This document shows, piece by piece, positions 53,472 to 62,893 of a stretch of DNA of 64,000 bases. Below the pieces are notes generated by a model. That model was not told where the DNA came from, ran no database searches, and was given only the letters and a program-made list of their open reading frames with translations. The position numbers were made by a program, and so were the translations under genes. Positions within the stretch are counted from its first letter, which is position 1, and the number at the start of each line of letters is the position of its first letter. The stretch covers positions 115,473-179,472 of the forward strand of contig JAHBUR010000005.1 of NCBI GenBank assembly GCA_019637975.1, read 5' to 3'. The DNA is from Bacteroidota bacterium. Its GTDB lineage: Bacteria > Bacteroidota > Ignavibacteria > UBA10030 > UBA6906.

Positions 53472-53557
53472 ATTGCGTGAAACTGATGAATTCCCCTCAG
53501 GAGAGATGATACCTGCACTAATTAATCGCTAACCGGATTGAATTGCAAGAACCAGGA

Positions 53558-53586
53558 TTGAAAAGCGGGTAATTCTGTTCTATCTT
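53558..53586 (+). promoter_or_regulatory. Sigma70-type promoter for yjbQ
   Basis: TTGAAA (53558-53563), exactly 17 bases, TATCTT (53581-53586). It lies 31 bases before the chosen ATG at 53618. Confidence 0.65.
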
Positions 53587-53617
53587 GACGGAGAAACACA
53601 ACACTCCAGAGGATAAA

Positions 53618-54037
53618 ATGGAAATCAAAACCGGACAATTCTCCGTCCCCACGAAAGGCGGCTCGGAAGTGCTCGACATTACGCAGCATGTTGACAACAT
53701 CCTTTCCCGTCACAAGATGCAGGAAGGAAGCGTCACGGTTTTCGTGGTCGGCTCGACAGCCTCGATTGCCACAACGGAATTCGAGCCCGGCTTGAGAAAG
53801 GACATTCCCGAAGCCCTCGACAAGCTTGCACCCAAAAACCACTGCTACCATCACAATGATACGTGGCACGACGGCAACGGGCACTCGCATGTTCGGGCGG
53901 CGATGATGGGCTGCTCGATAACGATCCCCTTTATGAACGGAAGAATGATGCTGGGAACATGGCAGCAAATTGTGTTGGTAGATCACGACAACCGCCCTCG
54001 AGAGCGGACGATCGTGGTTCAGGCAATCGGAAAGTGA
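53618..54037 (+). CDS. YjbQ/UPF0047 family protein (secondary thiamine-phosphate synthase type)
   Basis: A 139-residue protein from the ATG at 53618 (AGAGGA upstream). Family marks are DITQHVDNILSRHKMQEGSV, the conserved TASIATTEFEPGLRKD, YHHNDTWHDGNGHSHVRAAM with the histidines thought to bind metal, and MLGTWQQIVLVDHDNRPRER at the end. Some members have weak thiamine-phosphate synthase activity. The true role is not settled. The stop abuts the stop of the convergent gene with no gap. Confidence 0.92.
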   Translation: MEIKTGQFSVPTKGGSEVLDITQHVDNILSRHKMQEGSVTVFVVGSTASIATTEFEPGLRKDIPEALDKLAPKNHCYHHNDTWHDGNGHSHVRAAMMGCSITIPFMNGRMMLGTWQQIVLVDHDNRPRERTIVVQAIGK

Positions 54038-54841
54038 CTATTCGGGCAATTCTCCGTAGTCCAACTCCGAGCCGAAGAGGCTGTGCGGGATCAGAAAGAC
54101 AATCAGCGTTATCATCGCCGCCGCGAATACCCAAGTCTTTGGTTGGTTGGATTTGAACAGCGCTATTGCAGCAACGATCCACGCTACAAACGCAATCAGC
54201 GTTTTGTTGTCCGTGAGATCGGTGCCGAAAGGGATGCCCGTCCAGTACTCACCGAAAGCATACTTCTGCACTATCGGGCCAAGTATCATCCCCCCGACCG
54301 TCATCAGGCCGAGCGTCCAGATCGTAAGACCCTTCAGATTTGGCTTGCTGTTGAAGATTTCAATACCTGCCCGGTTCGAAAACAGCATAGCTGCAAACAT
54401 TGCTATGACGTGCGGGATAAGAGCGCCAGCCGGCACATCCCCCTTGAATCGGATTACTACAGTACCGGATGAAGGCATCTGTGTTTGTTCCCTGCCTTTC
54501 GTCAGATGCACCTTGTATTCGAGTTTGCCCGCCGGAGGCTGATGCGGAAGTTCCGCAACGAGTTCATTCGCCCTTCTTGTCATCTCCACCTCGGTCCATT
54601 CGTCCTTTGTCTTGAACCGCTTCCAGTGTAACACTCCGGAAATTGATTCATCAGGCACAGGTATACTCACGAGGGCGTTGCCATCCCCGCCGTGACTTCG
54701 TAACAAGTTGTATGTAACCGAGAGGCCGTCAACAACCACCTTTCCCGAAAGAGGATACGTCGGGCCGGTAGTCCGTTGGTAGTAAGCGGCGGCAAGAGTA
54801 ATTATTAATGAGATGAACCAGAACAGTAGAGGGCGTGCCAT
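54038..54841 (-). CDS. Conserved membrane protein of unknown function
   Basis: About 267 residues from the ATG at 54841 (a TTG at 54868 is an alternative; neither has a clear ribosome site). One N-terminal membrane helix (RPLLFWFISLIITLAAAYY), a periplasmic beta domain (~25-150; KVVVDGLSVTYNLLRSHGGD, then FKGDVPAGALIPHV), and four C-terminal helices ending near LIPHSLFGSEL. I know similar proteins in Bacteroidota but no function. No partner gene is adjacent. Confidence 0.75.
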   Translation of the reverse strand: MARPLLFWFISLIITLAAAYYQRTTGPTYPLSGKVVVDGLSVTYNLLRSHGGDGNALVSIPVPDESISGVLHWKRFKTKDEWTEVEMTRRANELVAELPHQPPAGKLEYKVHLTKGREQTQMPSSGTVVIRFKGDVPAGALIPHVIAMFAAMLFSNRAGIEIFNSKPNLKGLTIWTLGLMTVGGMILGPIVQKYAFGEYWTGIPFGTDLTDNKTLIAFVAWIVAAIALFKSNQPKTWVFAAAMITLIVFLIPHSLFGSELDYGELPE

Positions 54842-55014
54842 AAGAAATCGCGTGGGTGTTGTTTGCAAGAACGATGATTAAATCCAACTCTCAAGAAAGG
54901 TAATTAAAACCGGATTTGAGATAAGGCGGAAGATTGAGGGGAAACTTCTTTGATTGCGGATGAGCCTCCGGCTCAAAACCTCGAACAGTTGATGGCGCAA
55001 CTTCCGTCGTGTTG

Positions 55015-55097
55015 CGGAGAGCCGAGGATTCGAACCTCGAAGCCCTTGCGGGCGCCGGTTTTCAAGACCGGTGCAATAGCCGTTCTGCCAGCTCTCC
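55015..55097 (-). tRNA. tRNA-Ser (anticodon UGA)
   Basis: On the minus strand the acceptor arm GGAGAGC (55097-55091) pairs with GCTCTCC (55022-55016), with discriminator G. The anticodon stem ACCGGTC-TTGAAAA-CCGG places TGA at 55064-55062, the T arm has GAGGTTCGAATCCTC, and a long variable arm (CGCCCGCAAGGGC) marks a class II tRNA. CCA is not encoded. Confidence 0.95.
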
Positions 55098-55576
55098 AAA
55101 AATCCGAACCAAATCTACTCATTTGGGTGGCACGTTTCAAGAAGAAAATTATGTTTTGCGTGGCATACGTCACGAACATCGTTTGTGGATTTCGTACGTT
55201 TGGTCTGACTCTTTCATCCCTCGCTGCAATAAGGTTCACTGCAGGCCTTCGATTACTGCTGAACTGAGAGAGAGCCGTTCGGGCAAACAGAATTCAGTTC
55301 TTTAAAATAAAATAGGGAGAATGCAAGTTTCCTTCTGTGCTTCGCCGCGCGCAACACGAGTTTCGACGATCCTCCGCAAAGAAGGCAAGTTTGTATTCTC
55401 CCGACCCATTTTATAGCCCCTTCTAAGCGTTCTCCCGCAGAAACAATCACACATCTCATCACACGGACACGATGTCCGCTCACGGTCTCACTTGATGCAT
55501 GTCAAGTAATGCCATGTTTTTGCCGATATATTGATGAGAGGGACTCGTCTCATCACGTACTTGCAAAACAACGGAT
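55098..55576. other. Gap upstream of the surface-sugar cluster
   Basis: 479 bases with no supported gene. It contains the nested inverted repeat at 55307-55414 and, just before the GT2 gene, a TATATT box (near 55535) without a matching -35 box. It probably holds the start of transcription for the sugar cluster. Confidence 0.45.
55307..55414. repeat. Nested inverted repeat (108 bases)
   Basis: Three arm pairs in nested order: ATAAAAT (55307) with ATTTTAT (55408), GGGAGAAT (55315) with ATTCTCCC (55395), and CCTTCT (55331) with AGAAGG (55380). The core between them is GC-rich. It could fold as one long interrupted hairpin in DNA or RNA. Confidence 0.7.
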
Positions 55577-56533
55577 ATGAACATTCAATCTCCCCTGCCT
55601 TTAGTCAGTATCGGACTGCCGGTGCATAACGGGGAGGAGTTTCTTGCATCCGCCATCGAGTCTATCCTCTCGCAAACGTATTCCCATTTCGAATTGATCA
55701 TTTCCGACAATGCGTCGACTGACGGCACGCAGGCGATTTGCAGGGCGTTTGCAGCGTTGGATAACCGCGTCCGATATGTTCGGAACAAGACAAACGCCGG
55801 GGCTGCAAGAAACTACAACGCCACAGTTGAGCGCGCAACGGGAACGTACTTCAAGTGGGCATCGCACGACGATCTCTGCAGGCCAACGTTCATTCAACGA
55901 TGTGTCGATGTTCTCGAAACATATCCCGAGGTAGTGCTGGCGTATCCCAAAACGATTATCATCAATGAATCCGGCAACGTGATAAATGATCGGTTCGAGG
56001 ATCTATACAATCTTCGCTGGAAAACGCCCTCGCGACGCTACAAAGCATTTACGAAAACTCCGTTGGACTGCAATCCCGTGTTCGGCCTTATGCGGTTGAG
56101 TGCCCTGAGAAGAACACCGGGCATCGGCCCGTACGAATCGTCGGACAGAGTGTTGTTAGGCGAACTCGCGTTGTTAGGCGAGATTGCAGAAGTACCCGAA
56201 CGGCTCTTTCTCCGGCGCTATCATCCGCATGTGTCGACATTTGCATGTAAGTCAAAGAAGGAAATTGCCGCATGGTTTGACCCCTCCTCAACAGGACGCT
56301 TCACAAGGCTGCAACGATTCGTCGAGTACATCCGGTCCATTTATCGAGTACATCTCTCCTTCGGGGAGCGGTTCATGTGTGTGTGGTATCTGCTTCTGTT
56401 TTATGCCCAGACTTACACACAACCCGCCCGGTGGGGGCGGATCGTGAAGCAAGAGAATGCAAAATTCTCCCTCGCAACGTATTCGCAGTACAAGCCCGCA
56501 AAAACCGTACACGAAAAAGAGGAAATCTATTGA
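55577..56533 (+). CDS. Glycosyltransferase family 2 protein
   Basis: A 318-residue GT-A fold glycosyltransferase: PLVSIGLPVHNGEEFLASAI, ILSQTYSHFELIISDNASTD, then NAGAARNYNATVERATG and the metal-binding FKWASHDD. There is no N-terminal membrane helix; a hydrophobic stretch near residue 270 may lie at the membrane. It would transfer an activated sugar to a surface glycan. The stop overlaps the next start (TGATG), so it is coupled to rfbF. Confidence 0.92.
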   Translation: MNIQSPLPLVSIGLPVHNGEEFLASAIESILSQTYSHFELIISDNASTDGTQAICRAFAALDNRVRYVRNKTNAGAARNYNATVERATGTYFKWASHDDLCRPTFIQRCVDVLETYPEVVLAYPKTIIINESGNVINDRFEDLYNLRWKTPSRRYKAFTKTPLDCNPVFGLMRLSALRRTPGIGPYESSDRVLLGELALLGEIAEVPERLFLRRYHPHVSTFACKSKKEIAAWFDPSSTGRFTRLQRFVEYIRSIYRVHLSFGERFMCVWYLLLFYAQTYTQPARWGRIVKQENAKFSLATYSQYKPAKTVHEKEEIY

Positions 56534-57306
56534 TGAAAGTGGGTATCCTCGCAGGCGGAGTCGGGAGCAGGCTTGCCGAAGAAACCGAAATAAAGCCCAA
56601 ACCAATGGTGGAGATCGGCGGCAGGCCGATTTTGTGGCACATTATGATGCACTACTCGTCCTACGGGTTCAGCGATTTTGTGATAGCCCTTGGCTACAAA
56701 GGCGAGCAGATCAAAAAGTACATAGTTGATTACGCCTCTCTCACCGGAAACCTCAAAGTCAACGTCCGGACACGGCATGTCGAAACCGGTGGAGGGTACC
56801 GGCCCGACTGGAACGTTGACCTCGTTGACACCGGAATCGCCACGCTGACCGGCGGACGGATTAAACGTCTGGCGCCGTATTTCGGCGACGGAACATTCAT
56901 GCTCACGTGGGGCGACGGCGTCTCCGACGTGAATCTGAACAAGCTCATCGATTTTCACAAAAGTCACGGCAAACTTGCAACGTTGACTGCCGTTCGACCT
57001 CCTGCGCGGTTTGGTCATCTTCAGTTCGAGGGCAGCCGGGTTTCCTCGTTCGAGGAAAAGCCGCAAACATCCGAAGGCTGGATCAACGGAGCGTTCTTCG
57101 TCCTCGAGCCCGGCATCTTCGACTATATTCACGGAGACGACACTCCATGGGAAGGAGAACCGATGAAACGGCTTGCAGCCGACGGCCAGCTCATGGCCTA
57201 CAAGCACGAATCGTTCTGGCAGTGCATGGATACCCTGCGTGATAAGAGAATGCTGGATGAACTCTGGCGACGTAACGAAGCCCCGTGGAAGATCTGGAAT
57301 GATTAG
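56533..57306 (+). CDS. rfbF: Glucose-1-phosphate cytidylyltransferase
   Basis: A 257-residue protein, the usual RfbF length, from the ATG at 56533. Motifs are MKVGILAGGVGSRLAEETEI, KPMVEIGGRPILWHIMMHYS, FMLTWGDGVSDVNLNKLI, ARFGHLQFEG and the C-terminal WQCMDTLRDKRMLDELW. It makes CDP-glucose from CTP and glucose 1-phosphate, the entry to CDP-linked deoxysugars. A longer frame to 56377 overlaps the GT2 gene and is rejected. No rfbG (4,6-dehydratase) is seen before the window ends. Confidence 0.95.
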   Translation: MKVGILAGGVGSRLAEETEIKPKPMVEIGGRPILWHIMMHYSSYGFSDFVIALGYKGEQIKKYIVDYASLTGNLKVNVRTRHVETGGGYRPDWNVDLVDTGIATLTGGRIKRLAPYFGDGTFMLTWGDGVSDVNLNKLIDFHKSHGKLATLTAVRPPARFGHLQFEGSRVSSFEEKPQTSEGWINGAFFVLEPGIFDYIHGDDTPWEGEPMKRLAADGQLMAYKHESFWQCMDTLRDKRMLDELWRRNEAPWKIWND

Positions 57307-57318
57307 GGTAGACTTCTG

Positions 57319-58362
57319 ATGCGAGTACTCGTGACAGGACATCTCGGCTACATCGGAACAGTACTCGTTCCAAAGCTTCTCGAGCAGGGACATGAAGTTG
57401 CCGGCCTTGACAGCAACCTGTTCAGGCGTTGCACGTTCTGTAACGGGATTCGTGTAATTCCCGAGTTGCTGAAGGATGTGCGAGACATCCAGCCGGAGGA
57501 TCTCGATGGATATGAAGCAATCATCCACCTTGCGGCTCTCTCAAATGACCCGTTGGGTGATTTGAATCCGGAGTTGACTCTCGAGATCAATCACCGGGCT
57601 TCGGTTCGTTTTGCAGAGATCGCAAAAGAGGCGGGGGTGGCTCGCTTCATTTTCTCATCATCGTGCAGCAACTACGGGGCAAGCGACGGGCATTTTCTCG
57701 ATGAGACATCTCCCGCGAATCCTGTTACTCCCTACGGCCGATCAAAAGTCCTCGTTGAGGAGGATGTCGCTCAACTTGCCGACGCCGCGTTCAGCCCTAC
57801 GTTTCTCCGCAATGCAACTGCGTACGGCATCTCTCCCCGCCTGCGGTTTGACCTTGTTCTGAACAATCTTGTTGCCTGGGCATGCACAACCGGAAAGGTG
57901 TTCATCAAAAGCGATGGAACGCCATGGCGCCCGATTGTTCACGTTGAGGATATTGCCCGGGCTTTCGTTGCCGTGCTTCAGGCTCCTCTACACAGTGTGT
58001 ACAATCAGGCGTTCAATATCTGCCGCACTGAAGAAAATTATCGAGTACGCGAGTTGGCTGAAATCGTACGCGAGATTGTGCCGAACTGCAAAATCGAATA
58101 CGCGTCAGGCGGCGGGCCGGACTTGCGCAACTACCGCGTCGACGGATCCAAGATCAAGGATGCGATTCCGGAATTCATTCCGTTATGGAACGCACGCAAA
58201 GGCGTTGAACAACTTTACATCGCATACAAGAACATCGGCTTGAAACTTGAAGATTTTGAAGGTCCGAGATTCAAGCGGATCGATCATATCAATCATCTCA
58301 TCAACACCGGGATGCTGGACGAATCGCTGAGATGGAAGTATGAACAGCTTGTCACAGTCTGA
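57319..58362 (+). CDS. NAD-dependent epimerase/dehydratase (extended SDR)
   Basis: A 347-residue extended SDR: nucleotide motif GHLGYIG (8-14), [20 protein letters not shown], catalytic serine region FSSSCSNYG and YGRSK (Tyr-x3-Lys), then [13 protein letters not shown]. Relatives sit in CDP- or dTDP-deoxysugar clusters next to C-methyltransferases, as here. The exact step (epimerase, reductase or dehydratase) cannot be set from sequence alone. It starts 12 bases after rfbF. Confidence 0.9.
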   Translation: MRVLVTGHLGYIGTVLVPKLLEQGHEVAGLDSNLFRRCTFCNGIRVIPELLKDVRDIQPEDLDGYEAIIHLAALSNDPLGDLNPELTLEINHRASVRFAEIAKEAGVARFIFSSSCSNYGASDGHFLDETSPANPVTPYGRSKVLVEEDVAQLADAAFSPTFLRNATAYGISPRLRFDLVLNNLVAWACTTGKVFIKSDGTPWRPIVHVEDIARAFVAVLQAPLHSVYNQAFNICRTEENYRVRELAEIVREIVPNCKIEYASGGGPDLRNYRVDGSKIKDAIPEFIPLWNARKGVEQLYIAYKNIGLKLEDFEGPRFKRIDHINHLINTGMLDESLRWKYEQLVTV

Positions 58363-58366
58363 GACA

Positions 58367-59647
58367 ATGATACGCGAATTAACACGGTGTCTTGCGTGCG
58401 GCAACAGCAATCTGTTCCCGATCATCGACTTTGGCGAAACTCCGCTTGCAGATGCACTGATCCGCAAGGAAGATCTGGACAAGCCTGAACTACTGGCGGA
58501 ACTCAAGCTGGTGTTTTGCCCGGCCTGCGCCCTTGTCCTGATAACACAGGTCGTCTCGCCCGAAATCCTCTTCTGCCGTAACTATCCTTATTACTCGTCT
58601 GTTTCCCCTTCGTTGTTGCAGCATTTCCGCGACAGCGCATATCGCATCATTGCATCACGAAATCTGGATAGTAGCAATCTTGTGATTGAGGCTGCCAGCA
58701 ACGACGGCTACATGCTAAGGACATTCTCGGACGCAGGAATTCAGGTGATGGGCATTGACCCTGCGGAAGGCCCTGCAACAATAGCACAACGAAGAGGAAT
58801 TTGTACACTCAAGACGTTCTTTTGCCGTTCTCTTGCACAAGAATTGGCCCGATACGGCAAGCGCGCGGATGTCTTTCTCGCGAATAATGTTCTTGCACAT
58901 GTTCCCGATTTGAATGGCTTCGTTGACGGAATTCGGATTGTTCTGAAGGATACAGGAATTGCGGTGATCGAAGTTCCCTATGTTGTCGATCTCGTTGATC
59001 ATGTGGAATTCGATACAATCTACCATCAACACCTATGCTACTTCTCGGTAACGGCACTCGACAACTTGTTCCGTCGCCATTCGCTATTTCTCAATGAACT
59101 GGAGCGAACTGCTATACATGGCGGCTCGCTGAGGCTTTTTGTGGAATTGCGGGAGAATGTCGGGCAATCGGTTTCCGATGTGCTTGCGTTCGAGCGCGAG
59201 CGAAAAGTGAACGGGCTTGAGTTCTATCAGGATTTCGTTGCAAAGGCGCAGAATGTCCGGGACGAACTCCGGAAAATGCTTTCAATACTCAAGTCTGCCG
59301 GATCCAGTATTGCAGGATACGGGGCCGCCGCAAAAGCAACCACCATGATGGCCTACGCAGGGATTGACAGGTCCCATCTCGATTTCATTGCCGACCTCAG
59401 CCCTGTCAAGCACAACAAATATATGGGAGGGAACAGAATTCCCATTGTGCCGCCATCGGAGATCATGGAGAGAATGCCGGACTACGTTCTTATTCTGGCA
59501 TGGAATTTCGGCAGGGAAATAATGCAGCAACTGCGCAAGTATGCGGAACAAGGCGGGAAGTTCATCATTCCTCTCCCTGAACCCACTGTAGTTGAGTACG
59601 ATGAAGTGACTAAGGATTTCGCGCAAAAAGCCGATAACCGGACATAA
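58367..59647 (+). CDS. Sugar C-methyltransferase-like SAM-dependent protein
   Basis: About 426 residues. The N-terminal zinc domain has TRCLACGNSNLFP and LVFCPACALVLI (CxxC pairs), the SAM domain has LVIEAASNDGYMLRTFSDAG and VFLANNVLAHVPDLNGFVDG, and the C-terminal Rossmann-like domain has IAGYGAAAKATTMMAYAGID. This is the TylC3/NovU/CloU type that adds a methyl to carbon 3 or 5 of a ketosugar. I chose the ATG at 58367, which puts the first Cys at residue 8 as in relatives; an ATG at 58340 overlaps the SDR gene. Confidence 0.88.
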   Translation: MIRELTRCLACGNSNLFPIIDFGETPLADALIRKEDLDKPELLAELKLVFCPACALVLITQVVSPEILFCRNYPYYSSVSPSLLQHFRDSAYRIIASRNLDSSNLVIEAASNDGYMLRTFSDAGIQVMGIDPAEGPATIAQRRGICTLKTFFCRSLAQELARYGKRADVFLANNVLAHVPDLNGFVDGIRIVLKDTGIAVIEVPYVVDLVDHVEFDTIYHQHLCYFSVTALDNLFRRHSLFLNELERTAIHGGSLRLFVELRENVGQSVSDVLAFERERKVNGLEFYQDFVAKAQNVRDELRKMLSILKSAGSSIAGYGAAAKATTMMAYAGIDRSHLDFIADLSPVKHNKYMGGNRIPIVPPSEIMERMPDYVLILAWNFGREIMQQLRKYAEQGGKFIIPLPEPTVVEYDEVTKDFAQKADNRT

Positions 59648-59703
59648 GGGTTACCGGGAAGTTACCATATGCATGTATTATTCGTAGCCTGGGAGGGCAA
59701 ATT

Positions 59704-61029
59704 ATGAAACAAGGAGTACTTTCGTCCTTGACCTTATTCGCTGTGCTGGTAATGGCATTCACTCATTCGGCACAGGGACAGGGAATTCGATCGAGCGAGT
59801 TTGACGGCGCTGTTTTGGATACGTTCTGGACATTCGTGGATCCGCGGGGAGGCTGCACATTGACGATGACCGGAACACATGCAAACATCAGCATCCCAGC
59901 CGGGCTTTCACGCGATCCTGTTTCGTACGGTCAAGGTGGGAACAGGGCTCCAAGACTTGTTCAACGCGTTGGACCTCCCGGGTCGGATGTGGGAGATTTC
60001 GGGCTCATTGCAAAATTCGACGGAGTTCAAACACTTCAGTACCAGATCCAGGGCATCCTTGCGATTCAGGATGAATACAACTATGTCCGATCCGAATTCT
60101 TCAGCGATTCTTCCGGCATCAATGCACTACTCTTCACGTTTGATAACGACGGCCAGTACACCGCCCAAAAAAGACATTTGCTGCCCGATCTTCCGAGCGG
60201 TTGTGTTCCGCTTCTTCTCCGACTTGACCGCTGGGAAAACATCTTCACACAATACTACTCCACTGATGGTGGCGGAAGTTGGATTCGAGTCGATTCGGTT
60301 ATGCACACAATCAACGTCGATTCGATTGCAGTGTATGCCGCAAGTTCTGACTCGGTTCAAGTACCTCGCGACCCCGATATTCATGCCCCTGCCTTTGAGG
60401 GATTCATCGACTATCTGCGGTTCGTTCCGTTTCTTCCCGTTCAATTGGCAAGTTTCACGGCGATTCCGCAGGGAATTGACAACATCGTCCTCAACTGGAT
60501 GACGATTTCCGAAACGAATAACTACGGATTCAATGTACAGAAGGCTCTCGATGCCCCGACGGGTTTTCAGACGGTGCCGAACAGCTTCGTGCCGGGTCAT
60601 GGTACAACGCTTGAACCGCGGTACTATACATTTACCGACAGGGGCGTAGCCGCAGGCAATTGGTACTACAGGTTGCAGCAGATCGACTTGAACGGGACGA
60701 TCCACTATTCGGAACCGGTTCATACGAATCTGCTGACGGAAGTCGGCGAGCCTCAATTCAAACCGACAAGACTTGCGCTCGGACAGAACTACCCGAACCC
60801 GTTCAATCCGTCAACTGCCATAACGTATGAAGTACCGCAACAGAGTCGAGTTACACTCGAGGTGTTCAACCTGATCGGTCAGAAGGTAGCGACCGTCCTC
60901 GACGAAGTGAAGCCTGCCGGATATTACTCGCTTGAGTTCGGCGCTACGCAATTGACAAGCGGTGTGTATATGTACAAGCTCACAGCAGGAAGTTCCTCTC
61001 TCGTGAGGAAAATGGTGTTGATGAAATAA
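59704..61029 (+). CDS. Secreted T9SS cargo protein with LamG-like domain (441 aa)
   Basis: Signal peptide ends near SAQGQG (~26). Residues ~28-245 look like a concanavalin/laminin-G (DUF1349-like) domain (SSEFDGAVLDTFWTFVDPRG, then DGGGSWIRVDSVMHTI). A linker (LPVQLASFTA) leads into a fibronectin-like module (LNWMTISETNNYGFNVQKAL). The C-terminus has QNYPNPFNPSTAITYEVPQQ and GVYMYKLTAGSSSLVRKMVL, a T9SS sorting domain. Its last ~190 residues are shared with the next gene. It lies inside the sugar cluster. Confidence 0.88.
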   Translation: MKQGVLSSLTLFAVLVMAFTHSAQGQGIRSSEFDGAVLDTFWTFVDPRGGCTLTMTGTHANISIPAGLSRDPVSYGQGGNRAPRLVQRVGPPGSDVGDFGLIAKFDGVQTLQYQIQGILAIQDEYNYVRSEFFSDSSGINALLFTFDNDGQYTAQKRHLLPDLPSGCVPLLLRLDRWENIFTQYYSTDGGGSWIRVDSVMHTINVDSIAVYAASSDSVQVPRDPDIHAPAFEGFIDYLRFVPFLPVQLASFTAIPQGIDNIVLNWMTISETNNYGFNVQKALDAPTGFQTVPNSFVPGHGTTLEPRYYTFTDRGVAAGNWYYRLQQIDLNGTIHYSEPVHTNLLTEVGEPQFKPTRLALGQNYPNPFNPSTAITYEVPQQSRVTLEVFNLIGQKVATVLDEVKPAGYYSLEFGATQLTSGVYMYKLTAGSSSLVRKMVLMK

Positions 61030-61068
61030 GGACGTCGGTCCCGCTCGCGTGGATTTCATCTGCGGCTT

Positions 61069-61102
61069 GCCCCGTCACTCAACGGGGCGGGCTGTTTTTT
61101 TT
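61069..61102 (+). terminator. Rho-independent terminator after the 441-residue cargo gene
   Basis: A perfect 7-bp stem GCCCCGT (61069-61075) and ACGGGGC (61082-61088), followed by GGGCTG and eight or more T. Confidence 0.85.
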
Positions 61103-61131
61103 GAAACGGAACTCGAAGAATTGGCTCTGCG

Positions 61132-62784
61132 ATGATTGACTATCTGAAGAAGAGGTTGTACATAAAAGAAATTCTCGCTGCCTTATTCTTACTGTTTCCA
61201 ACAAGCATCGCGTCCGCTTCGGGCCCGGCAATTACCATTTGGTCCGGACTGAATCAATCTTTCGGGCAGATTGGAAGTCCGCAAGCAGCAATCAACCTTC
61301 TTGGAAATGTCACTGATCCTAATGATGTTACCGATCTATCCTACACACTGAACGGCGGGTCATCCATTCAGCTTTCACAAGGGCCGGATACGCGACGGCT
61401 TCTCGCGGCCGGCGACTTCAATATCGACATCAACAAAAGCCTGTTGAACACCGGGTCAAACACCATCGTTATCACAGCCCGTAACGGCCTGAATCAAATC
61501 TCAACCGAAACGGTAAACGTCCAATACACAGCCGGTCAGGAATGGCCGCTACCCTACACTATCGACTGGAACACGGCAGGGTCAATCGAAAACGTTGCAC
61601 AAATTGTTGACGGGCATTGGACTCTTGACAGCGGAAGAATTTACAGCACATACTTGGGCTACGACCGGTTGGTAGCAATCGGCGACACCACATGGGCGGA
61701 CTACGAAGTAACAGTTCCGATTACCATCTACTGTCTCGACACATCCGGCTTCAACAATGTCAGTCAAACACCGGGAGTCGGGTTGCTTTTCAGATGGACG
61801 GGACATACCGATTATCCGATTTCGGGAATGCAGCCGAAATCAGGCTACCTCCCTCTCGGCGCTATTGGATGGTACAGTTGGGAGTATATGAACCCCGCCA
61901 ATGTCAGGCTGAATATTGTGGGGAACAATCTCAACGTTCTGCAAACGGACTACAGCGGTTTCCATCTCACATTCGGTGTTGCGTATTATTTCAAGATGAG
62001 AGTTGAGACAATTCCGAACGTCGGTGGCCGCTACAAACTGAAGGTGTGGCAGGTTGGAGACACGGAACCTTCCGAGTGGAGATTGGAGGGACAGCAATCC
62101 ATGAGCGACCCGCAAAAAGGAAGCGTCCTTCTTCTCTCGCATCACGTCGATGCACGATTCGGTAATGTTGTGATTACGCCGGTACCCGACCCCGTTCCTG
62201 TGCAACTGTCGAGCTTTACAGCGACGTTGCAGGAAGGAAATACGATCCGGCTGAGTTGGTCAACGATATCGGAGACAAACAACTACGGCTTTGAAGTGCA
62301 GAAATCCGGCAACGGAACTCCGTTCGCAACACTACCGAACAGCTTCGTGCCCGGCCACGGAACAACGCTTGAGCCCCGCCACTATAGCTTCACTGATTCC
62401 TCTGTTGCTGGCGGTGACTGGAGCTACCGTCTCAAACAAATCGATCTTGACGGAACCGTTCATTTCACGGATCCGGTTCACATACGCGTAACAACGGGAG
62501 TTGATGAATCACGCAACCCCGAAGAATTCGCCCTGCATCAGAATTATCCCAATCCGTTCAATCCATCTACAACCATTATGTATGATGTACCGACGGAGAG
62601 TCATGTACGACTGGAAGTCTTCAATACTCTCGGACAACGTATCGCATTACTCGTTGATAACAAAGTTGCCCGTGGTCGCAACACCACAACATTCGACGCG
62701 ACTGCCCTGACAAGCGGCGTGTACATATACCGGTTAACCACACCTCGATCATCCATCTCACGGCGAATGATGGTAGTGAAATAG
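61132..62784 (+). CDS. Secreted T9SS cargo protein (550 aa), sister of the previous gene
   Basis: Signal peptide (~1-32), an Ig-like N-terminal domain (ITIWSGLNQSFGQIGSPQAA, to ~135), a LamG-like domain (~140-355; WPLPYTIDWNTAGSIENVAQ), then the module found in the preceding cargo protein: VQLSSFTATLQEGNTIRLSW, NSFVPGHGTTLEPR and QNYPNPFNPSTTIMYDVPTE, ending in GVYIYRLTTPRSSISRRMMV. It is predicted to be exported and surface-anchored by T9SS. It has its own terminator and reads with the sugar genes. Confidence 0.88.
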   Translation: MIDYLKKRLYIKEILAALFLLFPTSIASASGPAITIWSGLNQSFGQIGSPQAAINLLGNVTDPNDVTDLSYTLNGGSSIQLSQGPDTRRLLAAGDFNIDINKSLLNTGSNTIVITARNGLNQISTETVNVQYTAGQEWPLPYTIDWNTAGSIENVAQIVDGHWTLDSGRIYSTYLGYDRLVAIGDTTWADYEVTVPITIYCLDTSGFNNVSQTPGVGLLFRWTGHTDYPISGMQPKSGYLPLGAIGWYSWEYMNPANVRLNIVGNNLNVLQTDYSGFHLTFGVAYYFKMRVETIPNVGGRYKLKVWQVGDTEPSEWRLEGQQSMSDPQKGSVLLLSHHVDARFGNVVITPVPDPVPVQLSSFTATLQEGNTIRLSWSTISETNNYGFEVQKSGNGTPFATLPNSFVPGHGTTLEPRHYSFTDSSVAGGDWSYRLKQIDLDGTVHFTDPVHIRVTTGVDESRNPEEFALHQNYPNPFNPSTTIMYDVPTESHVRLEVFNTLGQRIALLVDNKVARGRNTTTFDATALTSGVYIYRLTTPRSSISRRMMVVK

Positions 62785-62807
62785 CCTCCTCCTGCTCAAG
62801 GATTCCA

Positions 62808-62833
62808 AACGACAGGCGAGACTGTCGTTTTCT
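62808..62833 (+). terminator. Rho-independent terminator after the 550-residue cargo gene
   Basis: AACGACAG (62808-62815), a 6-base loop, CTGTCGTT (62822-62829), followed by TTCTGTTTG. Confidence 0.8.
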
Positions 62834-62893
62834 GTTTGTGACGGAAACTACCGTGCATTGTTCGCCAAAATCACTATATTCGGGCAAGAATTC

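Noticed and set aside
56377..57306. Longer rfbF frame starting inside the GT2 gene
   Set aside because: The ATG at 56533 gives the standard 257-residue protein and overlaps the GT2 stop as TGATG.
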